Shown: piece after piece, positions 11,905 to 23,250 of the stretch
Layout: each line of letters opens with the position of its first letter
How positions within the stretch are numbered: position 1 is the stretch's first letter
Source: Rhipicephalus microplus
Taxonomy: Eukaryota > Arthropoda > Arachnida > Ixodida > Ixodidae
NCBI RefSeq assembly: GCF_043290135.1
Contig: NC_134710.1
Span: 463,179,376 to 463,243,375 of the forward strand
Direction: 5' to 3'
DNA length: 64,000 bases
Made by a program: the position numbers and the translations under genes
The notes under the pieces: model-generated
Seen by the model: the letters and a program-made list of their open reading frames with translations, nothing else
Told to the model about the DNA's origin: nothing
Databases searched by the model: none

Positions 11905-13860
11905 TTTGTTTTATATTAGGCCCAGGAACTTATGCTTACTTTTTACACAGAGACGTTGACCATGAACAGAAAACGTCCGAATCAGGATGAAGGCCTATCT
12001 TTCTGGATAATGAGACTTAACTGCTATTTTGTGTGTTTAGTTTATATCCATTTTGACCTGCCCATATTCAAACCTTGTTCCAAACTCAACTGTATCTGCC
12101 GTTCGCACATTGAAAGGTTGCATGATATCTGCAATAAAAGATTGCGTGGGATGGACATGTGCAATGATGCAATAAATTCATTTTGATTATAAAAAGTGCA
12201 CAACTCAACACACCTCCTTGCAGCACTATTGTCTCGTGGACAAATGTTTCGAACCGAACAGTGCCTAACACGGAATGTCCGATTAGACAGATAACTTTCA
12301 ATTATGTAGAGCATTCAGCCGCTAACACATAAATGTGAGAGTTCTCGCAGTGTGCCGAAGCGCCATGTCGTGTCATAAGCCGTTTCCATTTCGAAAAACA
12401 CATAAGGAAAAACTTGTTAATTAACGCAAATAAGCGTCACACATTTGTACTTCAATGCGGATAATGTGGTCTGTGCTATATTTTCCTCCTTTAAACAAGC
12501 ACTGTTGTGGGTGAAGTAGGCTGTTTGTTTCAAGAAAATGTATCAGTCTTCTATGTATCATTCTTTCGAAGACCTCGCATAGACAGCTGGTAAGAACAGT
12601 AAGCCTGTAATTAGAACCTGAAGATGCGTCCTTGCCCTGTTTTAGAATTGAAACAATAATGGCTTATTTCCAGGCATTGTGTGTCCCTCAGGAAAACCGA
12701 ACTGCGTTATACAAAGAGATGAGGGCATTTTGAGTTTCAGAGGGCTTGTTTTTTGAAACTTTGTATACGACTCGTTGGAGCCCAGAGCGGATTTCTGGCA
12801 GCAAATCGACAATTCTTGTAGCTCAGCTAAACAAAAAGGTTCATTGTGTGCCTCGTGTTTTGCGGATTTGCTCTCTAGTTTCTGTTTTTCTGTTCTTGTT
12901 TTGTAACGTTGCAAGGCTTCAGAATAGTGCGACGAGCTCGACACCTGTTCGAAGTAAGCGTCCAGGAAGTTCGCCTGGTCTTCCAAGCTGTTGCGTTGTG
13001 TGTTTGCTAGAGGGAGTGAATGCGTTTGTGTTCTTGCTACCCTTCTGACTGTGTTCTAGACTTTGCCTTCATGTGTATACAAATTGATGCCTAATAAGAA
13101 CTTTCGCCTACGTTCTCTCCTGGCCTGCCGGCGTGTTCTCCTGCCTTCAGACTTTATTTTCTTAAAACGTTCGAGATTCTCAGCTGTAGGAGACTCCCGA
13201 GGCTGCTTCTATGTTTTGTTTTGCTGCTTGCGCGCGTTTCGACACTCGGAGTTCCACCATGGCAAACGTCAATTACAGGAATGTCCACTCGTTTGTGGGA
13301 TGAATTTTTATGCAGCATCAGTCAAAAATGCTGTGAAATATTTGACAGTAGTATCAATACTTAAATTACATATGTCACTCCAATCTAAACGAGTGATGAT
13401 TAAAAACTGTTCCCAGTCGGCTCTGTTTATGGGCCATTTGGGAACCCGTGGTGGACACTCAGTTGCTGTAGTTGTGCTTAAAACTACAGGAAAGTGGTCC
13501 CTTCCGTTGGTATTACTAATGACTTTCCATTGGAGTAGAGGCACAAGCGACGGAGATACTATGCTTATGTCTATGGATGAATAGGTATTATAAGCGACAT
13601 TATAATAGGTTGGTACTTTTCGAGTTAGGAAACACGCGCTTGACAAGAGGAGGAACTGTTCAATCAATCGACAACCCGCATCGCTACGAGAGTCACCCAA
13701 CAACCTGCTATGTGCAGTGAAGTCTCCAAGAATAAAGTAAGCTTCCTGAAGCTCATAAAAGAAAAACCAAAAATCATGCTTTTGTAGCAGATAGCTCGGG
13801 GGAATATGTAAAATTGAAACTTTGATCAGTTTGTTGAAAAAGACAGCTCGAACAGCCACT
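11905..13860 (-). pseudogene. I/Jockey-group non-LTR retrotransposon ORF2: endonuclease and RT remnants
   Basis: Read on the minus strand from 13859, the first 180 codons form an APE-type endonuclease end with GDFTAHS, PTYYN, SSIDISIVSP and GRDHFPVV motifs. Next comes a linker (12642-12986, with SLEDQANFLDAYFEQVSSSS) in another frame. Broken RT segments follow, with YLSNRTFRV, GGVLSCALF and CERQIQL (12042-12314). The similarity fades after a KIGLHPD-like block near 11940. No YADD-type active-site motif and no RNase H survive. Multiple stops and frame changes make it non-functional. It probably once supplied RT in trans to SINEs; that role is inference from the group. Confidence 0.8.
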
Positions 13861-13917
13861 GCCTCAAAGGACGTTTAGAGTTTTAAGCATGTGCATGCGA
13901 TCCCATGAATAATTGAT

Positions 13918-14003
13918 ACATATGTAGGGTTTTACGCCCGAAAACAATCATATGATTATGAGAGACACCGTAGTGGAGGGCTGCGGAAGTTTTGTCCACC
14001 AGT
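13918..14003 (-). mobile_element. Ruka-like SINE 3' fragment
   Basis: Matches only the tail half of the SINE (CATATGATTATGAGAGAC, then CGTAGTGGAGGGCT). The tRNA head is absent. It sits just upstream of the minus-strand LINE endonuclease. Confidence 0.75.
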
Positions 14004-14284
14004 GATGCATTTATATACAAATTCCAAATCAGCACGGAGGTGGTCTGTTCTATTGAGTCGCACGCAATTAGCTCATTCGAGCCGTGACGAATGGTGTGAC
14101 TTATGTGTGACGTGGGCCGAGGCGTCACGTGACTGTTTTTCTCCGGTTTTCGGATGAGGGCGAAGGAACAGTCGGAGACACCGTCCGAAAGAAACCCGAT
14201 GGATTGAAATGGCTGCTAGGCGGCATGGATTGGATTGAAATGTAACGGCTTCGCTACTTTTCAGCATCCGGGCAGTTAGACATC

Positions 14285-16054
14285 ATGGCGTTTCCCAATG
14301 CCACGGTTTTTCGTCTCGCCTGTGCAGCAGCTGCAGCCGACCAAAGACGACGAAGTGAGGTTAAACATGCATTTGAAAAGTTCACTGAAGAAGAGTTCCG
14401 GCAATGTTCTCGTCTGTGCGATCGAACAGTGTGTAGCTTGTGCGACGAACTTGTCCCTATCATCGGATGCGAGTGAGCCAGTGGTCTTTTCACAGAGAGG
14501 AAAGTGTTGTGTGCGCTGCGATTTTTCACCCCCGATTGCTTCTAAAGGAGCGTTGGTCACGAGGAGCACATCGGCAACTCTCAGCCGGCCGTCAGCAACA
14601 CTATCCACGAGGTGACGCAGGCCATCATCACCATGGCTGCTAGGAAAAGGCTGGCGGACTTCCCATTGACAACAGCACCTAAGGATGAGGCACAGGCGGA
14701 ATTTGTGCTACGCGGTTGCATCCAAGGCGTGCTTGCATGGGTCGATAACACGTTTATCACCATTTGCAAGCCAGAGGGATTCAGACTGGCCGACACGGCG
14801 AGCTTCATGTCCAGAAAGGGCTATTATGCCCTGAACGTCATGATCGTAAGTACCGTTAGGATCCTTTCTTACTCGCACATCGGAGCGATTGTTCAGTTGT
14901 TACGCCAAAGCTGGAAAAAGTAATAATGCAACGAATAAAAAAGAACCTGCAGGAAACTGAGTGTGAGCTAGTTGGTCGCTCGCAAGGTCTCGCTAATAAT
15001 AAGTGGCAAGTGTTTTGTACGTGAGCCAGTAGCCGTTGTTGTCCTGGCGGGCATGCGCAATTAACTTGTGCATTATGTAGGTGATTGGTAATATGGGCAC
15101 CAGACGTAGCAGAAATATATACACGATATGGAAGTATTTCCAACAGGAAAGTCCTTACAATCACAATTGCATGAGCTGGTTTTGCCATTTACGAGTGTTC
15201 TTTCCCTAGAGCAACGCGTAGGTTTTCAGTTATCAATCATTCAGTGTAAGTCGTAGCGATGTGTACAACAGAGGAGGGGTCATTGGATCATTGCCGTCCC
15301 CCCCCCCCTCCTCAGTGTGCTACACCCATGTGTTTCCTTCTAAGTGAAGCTTTTTGTACGAATGACTGTACTAGTACGCATTGTTTCCTGGGTATGCGTA
15401 GAAAAAGTGGATTTATTTTGAGTATAAATGCACAACAATTTTATATCGCTCCTCATCGCGGGTGTGCAACGCATGGCTGCGCATCCTTGTCATGGACCCA
15501 TGATTCCCTAGTTCGTGCAACGACTCCTGGGTGTGGGAACACAACCCACTGCGTGCACGCCTAGCTGCACATCTGCAGCCTGGCGAATATCTGCTAGGTA
15601 AGTATTAATGTGTACTAACTGTGGCAGAGCACTCAGCTTTTATGTTTCTATGGTAGGAGACGCAGAGTATGCCCTTTAACCATGGCTCCTAATTCCAGTC
15701 CTTGGCAGTCAACCGTCCAAGACCTCCGAAGGCCGATACAACAAGGAGCACGCATAGATGCGCAATGTTGCGGACAGATGTATCGCAGTGTTGAAGAGCA
15801 AGTTCTGCTGCTTGCAGCACTTTCGAACTATGCTCTACAACCCAAATCGAGCAGCGCAAATTATCAATGCTTGTGTTGCTCTCCACAACATTGCGTTGCA
15901 TGCAGGCCACTGGACCTTGGAAGAGTATGTTGTGGACATGCCACCAGCTGAGGATGACGATGGGGAGCCAAGGGAGAGAGCCATATGCTCACAACTTGGC
16001 AACGTGCTCCTCAGAGGACAGCAGCAGCACAGCGCTGTCTTTAGCCTTTTTTGA
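14285..16054 (+). pseudogene. Harbinger-type (HARBI1-like) DDE transposase with two introns, five nonsense codons
   Basis: Exon 1 is 14285-14845 (187 codons, starting MAFPNATVFRLAC). Exon 2 is about 15462-15597 and exon 3 is 15657-16054. The total is near 365 codons, close to the usual length for this family. Motifs in order: FTEEEFRQCSRL, KVLCALRFF, SQPAVSNTIHEV, VDNTFITICKP (first acidic residue), SRKGYYALNV, NDSWVWEHNPLRARL (second), PGEYLLG, VADRCIAVLKSKF (third position, D where the family has E) and NACVALHNIALHAG. Donors are GTAAGT at 14846 and 15598; the acceptor AG is at 15655-15656. The first acceptor looks degraded. Stops lie at 14474, 14543, 15501, 15677 and 15755; no frameshift is needed. 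The family cuts and pastes DNA in the nucleus; this copy cannot make full-length protein. Confidence 0.85.
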
Positions 16055-16985
16055 AGTACACAGGAACGATGAGCTTTCATGTTTTTATATCACACACATA
16101 ATTTATTTACACTGACTCTAGTGCGTCTAGACATGACAGGGCTGTGTTTGCCACAATTGAATACACAAAGTACTTACTCGTGCTTCGATTTGAAGCAAGG
16201 TTGCAATGAGAACATGTTGCATTTTCTTTAAATAGCACATAATATATGCAACAGAAACACCCTTTTCCATATCAGTGATCACAGTCACAACAGACTAGAT
16301 TGGAGCAAGCATATAGTATCTGCACTCTGTGCTGAATGTTGCCATCGAAAAATTGAGCGAACAATGCAGCAACCTCACACAATTTCTTTCTCCAGAACGC
16401 ATAAAAATTTGGATTATATTCAGTTTCAGTTTTTATTGAGCATTTCTTCACAGAGTTACGAAAAAGAAAACGCAAGGATAAGAGCAAAAAGCTGCTATGT
16501 TAGCAGCTTCACGAGGCTCCTACCCCTTTTCACTTGGCATTACAAAAATCCGCTGAGCACAAAACATGAAAAAAAAACAATTTGACGTCGATTCTCAAAA
16601 CTTCAAGGAATTAGGAAATAACAAGGAAATGTTGCATGAACACAAGATACGAGAACACAAGTAACATGTTACATGAACACAAGATACATAATTCTGTCTC
16701 TTCTAATAGTGACTAACTACAAGCATGCAGTTGTGCACGCAAGGCTTGACGAGCAATTGAGCTCTTCAAGTTGTGCTGGTTTTTAGATGCGGAGCATCTA
16801 ATACTCGAGGCTTGTAGTGCGGCGCCGTCCGCAAGCTTCCTCCTCCTTCTTCCACCATCTGTGCATCCCGTCCTCCTCTACACACCGCGCGCGCTTCACT
16901 CCTCCCCCATCTGTGCACCCTTCCTCCTCTACACACCGCGTGCGCTTCTCCTCTTCACGAACATTCGCTAGCTGTATAATGTAGC

Positions 16986-17140
16986 GCGCATGCGCCGTCA
17001 CGCTTCGAGAACATCGGCAGCTGACGCGCGCGCATGCGCCGTCGCGCTTCGAGAACATCGGCAGCTGACGCGCGCGCATGCGCCGTTGCGCTTCTCCCCC
17101 TTCTCGAACATTCGACAGCTGACAGTGCATGCGCCGTCGC
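16986..17140. repeat. 44-bp tandem repeat, about 3 copies
   Basis: Unit core CATGCGCCGT.(A/G)CGCTTC, then GAACATCGGCAGCTGACGCG. Copies start near 16986, 17030 and 17074, with a partial fourth at 17127. The third copy carries an extra CTCCCCCTT. Rich in alternating CG. Confidence 0.8.
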
Positions 17141-17144
17141 GCTG

Positions 17145-17179
17145 TATATATACTCAAGGTCGGCGCTCGCTCGCTCAGT
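17145..17179 (+). promoter_or_regulatory. Possible RNA polymerase II core promoter (TATA plus TCAGT initiator)
   Basis: TATATATA lies at 17145-17152 and an arthropod-type initiator TCAGT at 17175-17179, about 30 bases downstream, the usual spacing. A start codon follows at 17233. The sequence motifs are seen; promoter activity is inference. Confidence 0.35.
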
Positions 17180-17232
17180 TGCCGCTCGTCGGTTGGTTTG
17201 TACGGCGCGTCGACGTCCAAGGTCGTGGTGAA

Positions 17233-17373
17233 ATGAATTCCAACGAATCCACAAACACAATGATCGACGTCCCTTCGACCAGCGCCGCCCTTTCGCATAC
17301 GTGTGTACGTGTTCACTCATTTAACACCCCCTCCTACAACCACGTTAACCAATTTAGCCATCGACCCAAGTAA
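17233..17373 (+). CDS. Small hypothetical ORF (46 codons) downstream of the putative promoter
   Basis: ATG at 17233 opens a 46-codon frame (MNSNESTNTMIDVPSTSAAL...) that ends inside the first copy of the 61-bp tandem repeat, just before a GTAAGT that could be a splice donor. It has no recognised domain, signal peptide or membrane segment. Listed only because it lies in the right place relative to the TATA and initiator motifs. Probably part of the repeat. Confidence 0.15.
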   Translation: MNSNESTNTMIDVPSTSAALSHTCVRVHSFNTPSYNHVNQFSHRPK

Positions 17374-17470
17374 GTCGCAGTTTAACACCCCATTTCACAA
17401 CCACGTTAACCAATTTAGCCATCGACCCAAGTAAGTCGCACTTTAACACCCCGTTAACCATTTATATGCT
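17320..17470. repeat. 61-bp tandem repeat, 2.5 copies
   Basis: Copies start at 17320, 17381 and 17442 with exact 61-base spacing. The core reads AACCACGTTAACCAATTTAG and then CCATCGACCCAAGTAAGTCG. The first two copies are nearly identical; the third is cut after GTTAACCA. Each full copy includes a GTAAGT donor-like word. Confidence 0.85.
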
Positions 17471-18462
17471 CCGCATCCTCCTCAGTGTTCCTCGAGGGAA
17501 GCTGCGGGCAATTTTTTTGTTCATTGTTCTATACATAGTATGAAGGTTGAAATAACATTTGATTTGAATTCTCGACTGCAGTCATGCTGCTATTCTAAAA
17601 AAATATCTAAATAAAGACAGCAAACAACAGGCTAGTTGTTTTGGTAACATACAGCATGAATAATTGGATCAGCAATCTCGTGGCTCCCAAACTATACCAC
17701 GTTGAAAATTTATTCCTGCAACAAGTCGTTTACAATGAAAACGATATGAAATCAATCGCTGTTATGTTGCTGTGATGATGACCATTTTCATTTGTGAAAC
17801 TCTGCGACATGACCACTTTTAGCTTAGTGCTCTCAAAAAAGACTCAGCATGTAGTTGTTGTACCTTAGTGTTATTGTGCTGAAATGAAAATATCACAGTG
17901 AGCTGCCAAACAGTGTGATGCAAAAAGATACCACAATAATACACTATGCGGTAATGCTGCATAAAAAGCGCAGTTAGCTAGAATACATAGCGGGTCAATA
18001 CAGATATCACCGAAACATTCACATAAAATGTCCACTATGCACTCGTGGTCTCCGTGTGAATGACTAGGCATCTTTGAAATGTGGGGAAAAACGCTGCCAC
18101 TGCAGCAGCTGAAACATACATTGAGAGACGCATATATCGAACATAAAAAATGCTGTACTTCTTGTACAAAGTAAATGCCAACCTAAATCTAGTAATATGT
18201 ACTAAATGCGAACAAAAAATGTATAAAATAAAACATGAACAGCAACACATAAACATATCAAAACCACTAAACGAATAATGAATGATAAAATGTTGAAAGC
18301 ATGACGAAAAATAAAATAACCTATGTATATGTCTGCAGAAGCGTAAAAAATTGAACAAGAACAGCAACACCTTAACACATTGAAACCGACAAATTATTAA
18401 AGACATTGAACACATCATGAAAAATTGAACTAAACTACGGATCGCTTTATCGCAGAAAGCCC

Positions 18463-18939
18463 TCAGCCATGGCCCATGCCAAGGAATGGACTGCCTGCAG
18501 GACGCCCTCCTGCGCCGCTTCCGCCTTCTCCTGTGCTGCTGCCATACGCCGTGCTGCAGAAGCGATGCGAGTGGTTGATGTTTTGATCCCCGCTGCACCT
18601 GCGATGAATCATCGTGGTGCAAATGTTTAAGTGAGCTGCCGGCAAACCCCTAACCATCTTGTGGCTGGAAGCTGCTGCTGACAAGAATTGCAACGGGCAC
18701 AACAATTTCCCCTCAGTTGAAGATCCACTGGCCTGATGGCATCCTTTGAAAGTACGAAGCTTCGTGTACAAGCTATGCCCTGCATCGTGCGGACCAACAA
18801 ACATTTGCTGGAAGTACCCTTCATTCAGCTCCTCAAATGCATCTCTAACCATCAAACAGCCCTTTTCAGGGCTAAGCAACCTTTTGCCTGGCATTTTATC
18901 CTTGCAGATATCCAATACCGTGCCCTCAATACAATACAT
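18463..18939 (-). CDS. Unrecognised 158-codon ORF
   Basis: Open frame beginning MYCIEGTVLDICKDKMPGKR and containing GCLMVRDAFEELNEGYFQQM and HDAGHSLYTK. I do not recognise a family. The composition of the first 90 residues is protein-like; the C-terminal part is Gly/Ser-rich and less convincing. It lies between a Harbinger pseudogene and a Myb/SANT-like fragment, so it could be another transposon exon, but nothing in it shows this. Confidence 0.2.
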   Translation of the reverse strand: MYCIEGTVLDICKDKMPGKRLLSPEKGCLMVRDAFEELNEGYFQQMFVGPHDAGHSLYTKLRTFKGCHQASGSSTEGKLLCPLQFLSAAASSHKMVRGLPAAHLNICTTMIHRRCSGDQNINHSHRFCSTAYGSSTGEGGSGAGGRPAGSPFLGMGHG

Positions 18940-20199
18940 GGTTCTTATTTGCAGCCAAGTTGGTTTCAGTCATCATTATAGAGCATGGAGAATGTTTACG
19001 CCCCTTATGTAAAATGTAAACAAAAGAATCTCACCTGTTACTGTGTAACTGCCATCTGCAGTCGCTTCAGTGGCCTCCACCTCCATTTCCACCGCAGCAG
19101 TGGGAACATCCGCCTGCTGGAATGTATCGTAAGCATGATCTTTCAGAAAGTGGGTATTCGTTACTCTGGCTATTTTACAATCTTACGTACTAAACATCTG
19201 CGGAAATGTTCTTCAGCTATTCAGTGGTCAATGATATCATGTATTGCCATTTTAGTGCATGCACTTGCCCGCACGCATTGCGTGTCTTATGATAAATACT
19301 CCTTGTACTGCAAGGGTTGCTGTCGCAAGTCCCGTTAATTAGGGGGTGATCGCGGGGCTAATTGCAAGGGCCATAGTATCGGGCCCCCAAACTGACACGA
19401 AAGCGTGAACAATTTAGAAGTGGTCCTATTTGGCGCGCCAGCGGACGCCGGCTGTGGCCCAAAGAACAAGTGAGAGCCGAGAGTTGATAAACAAAACAAA
19501 ATTATATTCTCAATAATGGCAGATCAAAACGATGCACAAATATGCACACTCGACAATAGTTGAATACAATATGTCACCAATCAAACAATGTACTACACAG
19601 TACAATCAGCCGCACTAGAAAACACGGACACCAACAACAATACGCACTACAATGCAATCCCAAGCATTGAACAACCAAGACACCTAAAGACTAAAGAGTT
19701 CGAAATCTTATTCAGTCCGAAGTCCTTGGAACAAAAGTCTGAATGATACTCTTCCGAGAATCACTCCCTCAAAGTCCAGTGCTGTTGTCGTTCCGCTGCC
19801 CCCGAAGTTTCTCTTCCAGGAAACCTCGCGTCTTCAATTGGCCGCTCTCCAAGCACCAAACTTCTTCGCCGGTAACACATCGGGTTCCCACGCGCTGCTG
19901 TTGCCACGTGTCTTCGCTCGCTGGCGGTAGACACACACTCCTGCCTGTAGCACGAGTCTTCACCCCTCAGGTGGAAATCCTCTTCTTCTCCTCCTTTGTC
20001 ACTGAGGACAAAAGGCTTCGCCCACACGGCGGAAAGACCCTACGCACACTAGTGCAACATTCCTTCTTCTCGTCATCTCCCATCTCTGCTGCTCAGTTAA
20101 ATAGCTTTCGCGCTAGATTTCAGAAAATTCTCAACGTTTCGTCGGCGTGATACGCAGCGAAGGCTGGGGAAAGCGCGAGACGGTTCGAGGGCCGTCCGC

Positions 20200-20560
20200 G
20201 ACATATGACGCAACTCTGCATCATCACGCCCCTTTCCCTCGAGAACCTTCCAGGGCTTGCTCGGTTGCCGATGTGAGGAGGTTACTCAGTGAGACTACGC
20301 TTCCGAGAGGGGAGGAACGGCGCACCCGGGGAGCCTTCGGATATTTATTCTCTTCTTTATCGTTTACTTTGAGGCGCCTCTCTGCGCTTGGTATCATTGC
20401 TGTCGTTGGAATTCGGCGGCGCGCGCTTTTTCGGAGCTCTTGTTTGTCACAGCTGCAAACTGAGATTTTAGTTAATAAACCTGCTTGCTTTTGAATTCTT
20501 TCTTCTGCGCTATTTTTCAGTTTAACAAGGTTCCGCTAAAGGCACCCCTTCAGATATCAA
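20200..20560 (+). other. LTR-like regulatory region, candidate
   Basis: A TATTTAT stretch (20341), an AATAAA signal (20474-20479) and a T-rich segment occur in an order resembling the promoter-R-polyA layout of an LTR. A TGGCACCGCTCAGG stretch follows after CA near 20570 and could be a primer-binding site. I found no second LTR copy or retroviral ORF next to it, so a solo LTR is only one option. Confidence 0.25.
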
Positions 20561-20782
20561 ACTCTGTCATGGCACCGCTCAGGAACCCGTGGTACTGCGG
20601 CGGCTGAGTGCTTACCTATTGATAGGTGAGACTAGAGACGCCACTGAAGCATGTCATCCCAGTCAACTGTAGAAACCGGCTGCGGAAGCCAGACAGCCAA
20701 CCCCCTGTAGTGTCCTTGAAACTATACACCAATGTCAAAGAACAAGTCGCCCGCGCCATTCGACGGTCACTCACGTTTGTGC

Positions 20783-21052
20783 CTATCTGATGGCGGCGGC
20801 GTCACGGCGGACCCGGTGCACCGGCCTGCGCCACCAAGCCTGCCACTCCTGCGCAGGTCCTTCATGGTTCAGCGCGTCGCTGAGCTCTTGCCACAGCCGC
20901 CGCCGGTCGGTGACGGTGACGCCGTGCCGCAGCTTGATGGCTTTCACCGCGAGGTGGGGATGTTCGTACATAAAGGCGAGCACTAGCGCACTGAGCCTCG
21001 AAAACGTGGATGAGCCGTTGCTGCTGTTGGCTACTGGTGCAGTTGCCCTCTG
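20783..21052 (-). pseudogene. Myb/SANT-like (zeste-type) DNA-binding domain, frameshifted
   Basis: The minus-strand translation shows FMYEHPHLAVKAIKLRHG, DRRRLWQELSDALNHEGPA and VRRDAAAIR. This is the pattern of the Myb/SANT-like domain found in proteins accompanying Harbinger transposases and in many tick hypothetical proteins. The first helix (SSQQQQRLIHVFEAQ) is in a different frame, so one frameshift splits the domain. It would bind DNA if intact. It lies 120 bases from the end of the inverted-repeat element at 21173, outside that element. Confidence 0.5.
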
Positions 21053-21172
21053 CCATGATTGCGCTCGACTGGGCCAACAACTTCGAAAGTTGCGTTGTTT
21101 AGGTTTGTATAGTGGTGGAGATATGCGAACAGTAACTGCTTGAAACGGGGTGGTACTTAGCGCCACTACATA

Positions 21173-22861
21173 CACTCTAAGCCGAAATTCGGCAAAATCG
21201 GACTAACTGCAGTCGTTAAACCAATGGACGAACGGTTGGTCCAACAGCGACTAAATGTGTGACTATGCGTGTCTTGCGCAAACGCCCGGCAATGAAGGGA
21301 CCAACGGGGAGGGCAACTGCGCCGCGATCGCCTCCTGTCGATGCTGCACTGCAATGCTCGGCGTGGTCGGCGATCATGAAAACAAGTTAAATAGGCTATA
21401 CGCCACTGTTAAAGCGAAGCACTATGAAACGAATAGAAGATGTTATTAGAGGAAAGTAGTACAACACGCGGTCAGTGCACACAGCAAGTCCCCTCGCGTT
21501 TCCACCATGCCGGCACGGGCGAGCCGAAGCCAAGTGAAAGTCTCCGCAAACACGGGCAATGCCGAGAACTCGCTTTAATGTGCTGAATAAGTTCGAACTA
21601 CGGTGAACACTGACAATGCTAATAAAGGTAAGCTGTTCATCAGCGGTCGTGTACCCACACAGCGACCACAAGTTCAAAGGGATATATAGGAAAAGTAGGC
21701 TTCGTACGTCATCGGTATCAAGCGGGCTGCCGGTGTTAGTGCATTGCCGGCACAAGCGAAGGAAACGTCGCGTACAAGTTCACAAAAATAGTAGCTCAGG
21801 CAAACTTATGTCTTTATCTATGCGACAATCGTTATCAAAAATACAACGTGTAGGCGATCGCGGATACGACTAATCGTGCGGCCAGCGGTACACAGGTTGT
21901 GCCTTACCAGCACGATGAAAGAACCGTGCCTGCGAACGGTCTCGTCGCTGTAAGTATACAGATATCTACATCACTCCGTAAGACACAGCGAACAGGGGGC
22001 ACTTACCTATTGTTCATTTGTGACTATAAAATAACGACGACGAAAATTTCACGCGAGCCGCATGTTGCGATCGCCGGTGGTCGTTTAGCCGTACTCGTCG
22101 TAAGCCTAGCGACGCCGTCGGCAAGCCGACACGGTATGGCATCGGCGGGGCGCCTGCGGCTGCTTCGCCGGCTTTCCCGCACAAGCGCCGCTGCTATGTT
22201 TGTGTTTGCGGACTCGTGCGCCAGCACTGCGGACGCTGGTTCGGCCGACATGATCGAATACCAGCTGATAATTCGTATTCTCGGGCTGGAGGAATGTTGA
22301 AGATTAAATGGATCCATATTAAAAGATCGATGCACATCGGTGCTACAAATAAGCCCATGTAAATTTTCGCGTTACGGTGTCAATATTTATTGTTTTCTTA
22401 AGCCGAGTAAAAGTCGCCCACTGGCACTAGATTGGAGGTCAAAATACTGTGCTATATATACCCGAGAGTCTGTTCTCTGTAGTACAGCGCGGGCAGTCAG
22501 TGTTTGCGGTATTTTACTTTGAAATAATAGTGCGTATGTATGTGTGTGTGTGTGTGTTGCATGAATAACATACTATGATCTTCAGTGCTGATTAAATTGA
22601 AATAAACATAAAATATACTGCACAAACGCAGTGTCGCCATTTTTTTTGCCATTGGTCCAGACGGTTCAACTGTTAGTCCCACTGGAGCATTCTACTGGGG
22701 CCAACATTTAAACCAAGTGGAGTAAGTGCTTGGGGTAACAGTTCAGCCCTTGCAGTTACTCCCGCAGTTAGTCCTAAATTGGTTCAAAATCTGTGGCAGC
22801 GCATTTAGACCCCTAAAGGACCAATGGCATACCCCACTTTAGTCTTTTTCGGCTTAGAGTG
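21173..22861. mobile_element. DNA transposon-like element, 16-bp TIRs, TA flanks
   Basis: The left end CACTCTAAGCCGAAA is repeated in inverted orientation at the right end, with TA immediately outside both ends (21171-21172, 22862-22863). Subterminal words such as GGACTAACTGC also recur inverted. At 1689 bp without a recognised transposase it looks non-autonomous. A TA target fits Tc1/mariner-like or related superfamilies. Internal frames at 21899-22335 have no recognised domain. Confidence 0.7.
22533..22557. repeat. (TG)n microsatellite
   Basis: GTATGTATG followed by a run of TG dinucleotides, inside the inverted-repeat element. Confidence 0.85.
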
Positions 22862-23172
22862 TACCGTCTCGCTAAAATTAGCGTCATTTCAAAACAATAA
22901 CAGAAAAATTAGTTTGAATTGTGCCGTATTTCTTATTCAACGTTTGAAAATTAGTGCCAACACATTTTGATAGTGAGCAATAATATTTAAACATTTTTAA
23001 GCACGTTAAAAAACTTTTTACTTTGCTTTACGGTCCCCAAGCCGACGTCAAAATGATGACGCAAGCCTTCATTTCCCTCATTGGCCGTTCGCTTCCCCTC
23101 GTCCTCGCAACCGCTGTTTTTGACGTCACCGACAGAATGCCTCTGTCCTGATTTGGAATATTTATATAATTA

Positions 23173-23250
23173 CACCACTGGGGTTCTTTAACGTGCACAC
23201 AAATCTGAGCACAGCAGCCTACAGCATTTTGGCCTCCATTTTGGTCTCGA
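23173..23250 (-). mobile_element. Ruka-like SINE internal fragment
   Basis: Contains CTGGGGTTCTTTAACGTGCA and about 55 bases of the following body. It breaks abruptly into LINE-derived RNase H sequence. The tRNA head is missing. Confidence 0.7.

Larger units (their letters stand above)
16788..17490. mobile_element. Unclassified repeat with inverted GATGCGGAGCAT ends
   Basis: The left end GATGCGGAGCAT (16788), followed by ACTCGAGG, is mirrored by ATGCTCCGCATC and CCTCGAGG at about 17466-17500. Between them are C/T-rich sequence, two tandem arrays and a possible core promoter. The same GATGCGGAGC word recurs at 47651. I believe this is a dispersed tick repeat, but I cannot assign it to a superfamily and saw no clean target duplication. 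Confidence 0.45.

Noticed and set aside
13063..13584. 173-codon plus-strand ORF
   Set aside because: Antisense shadow of the LINE endonuclease on the minus strand.
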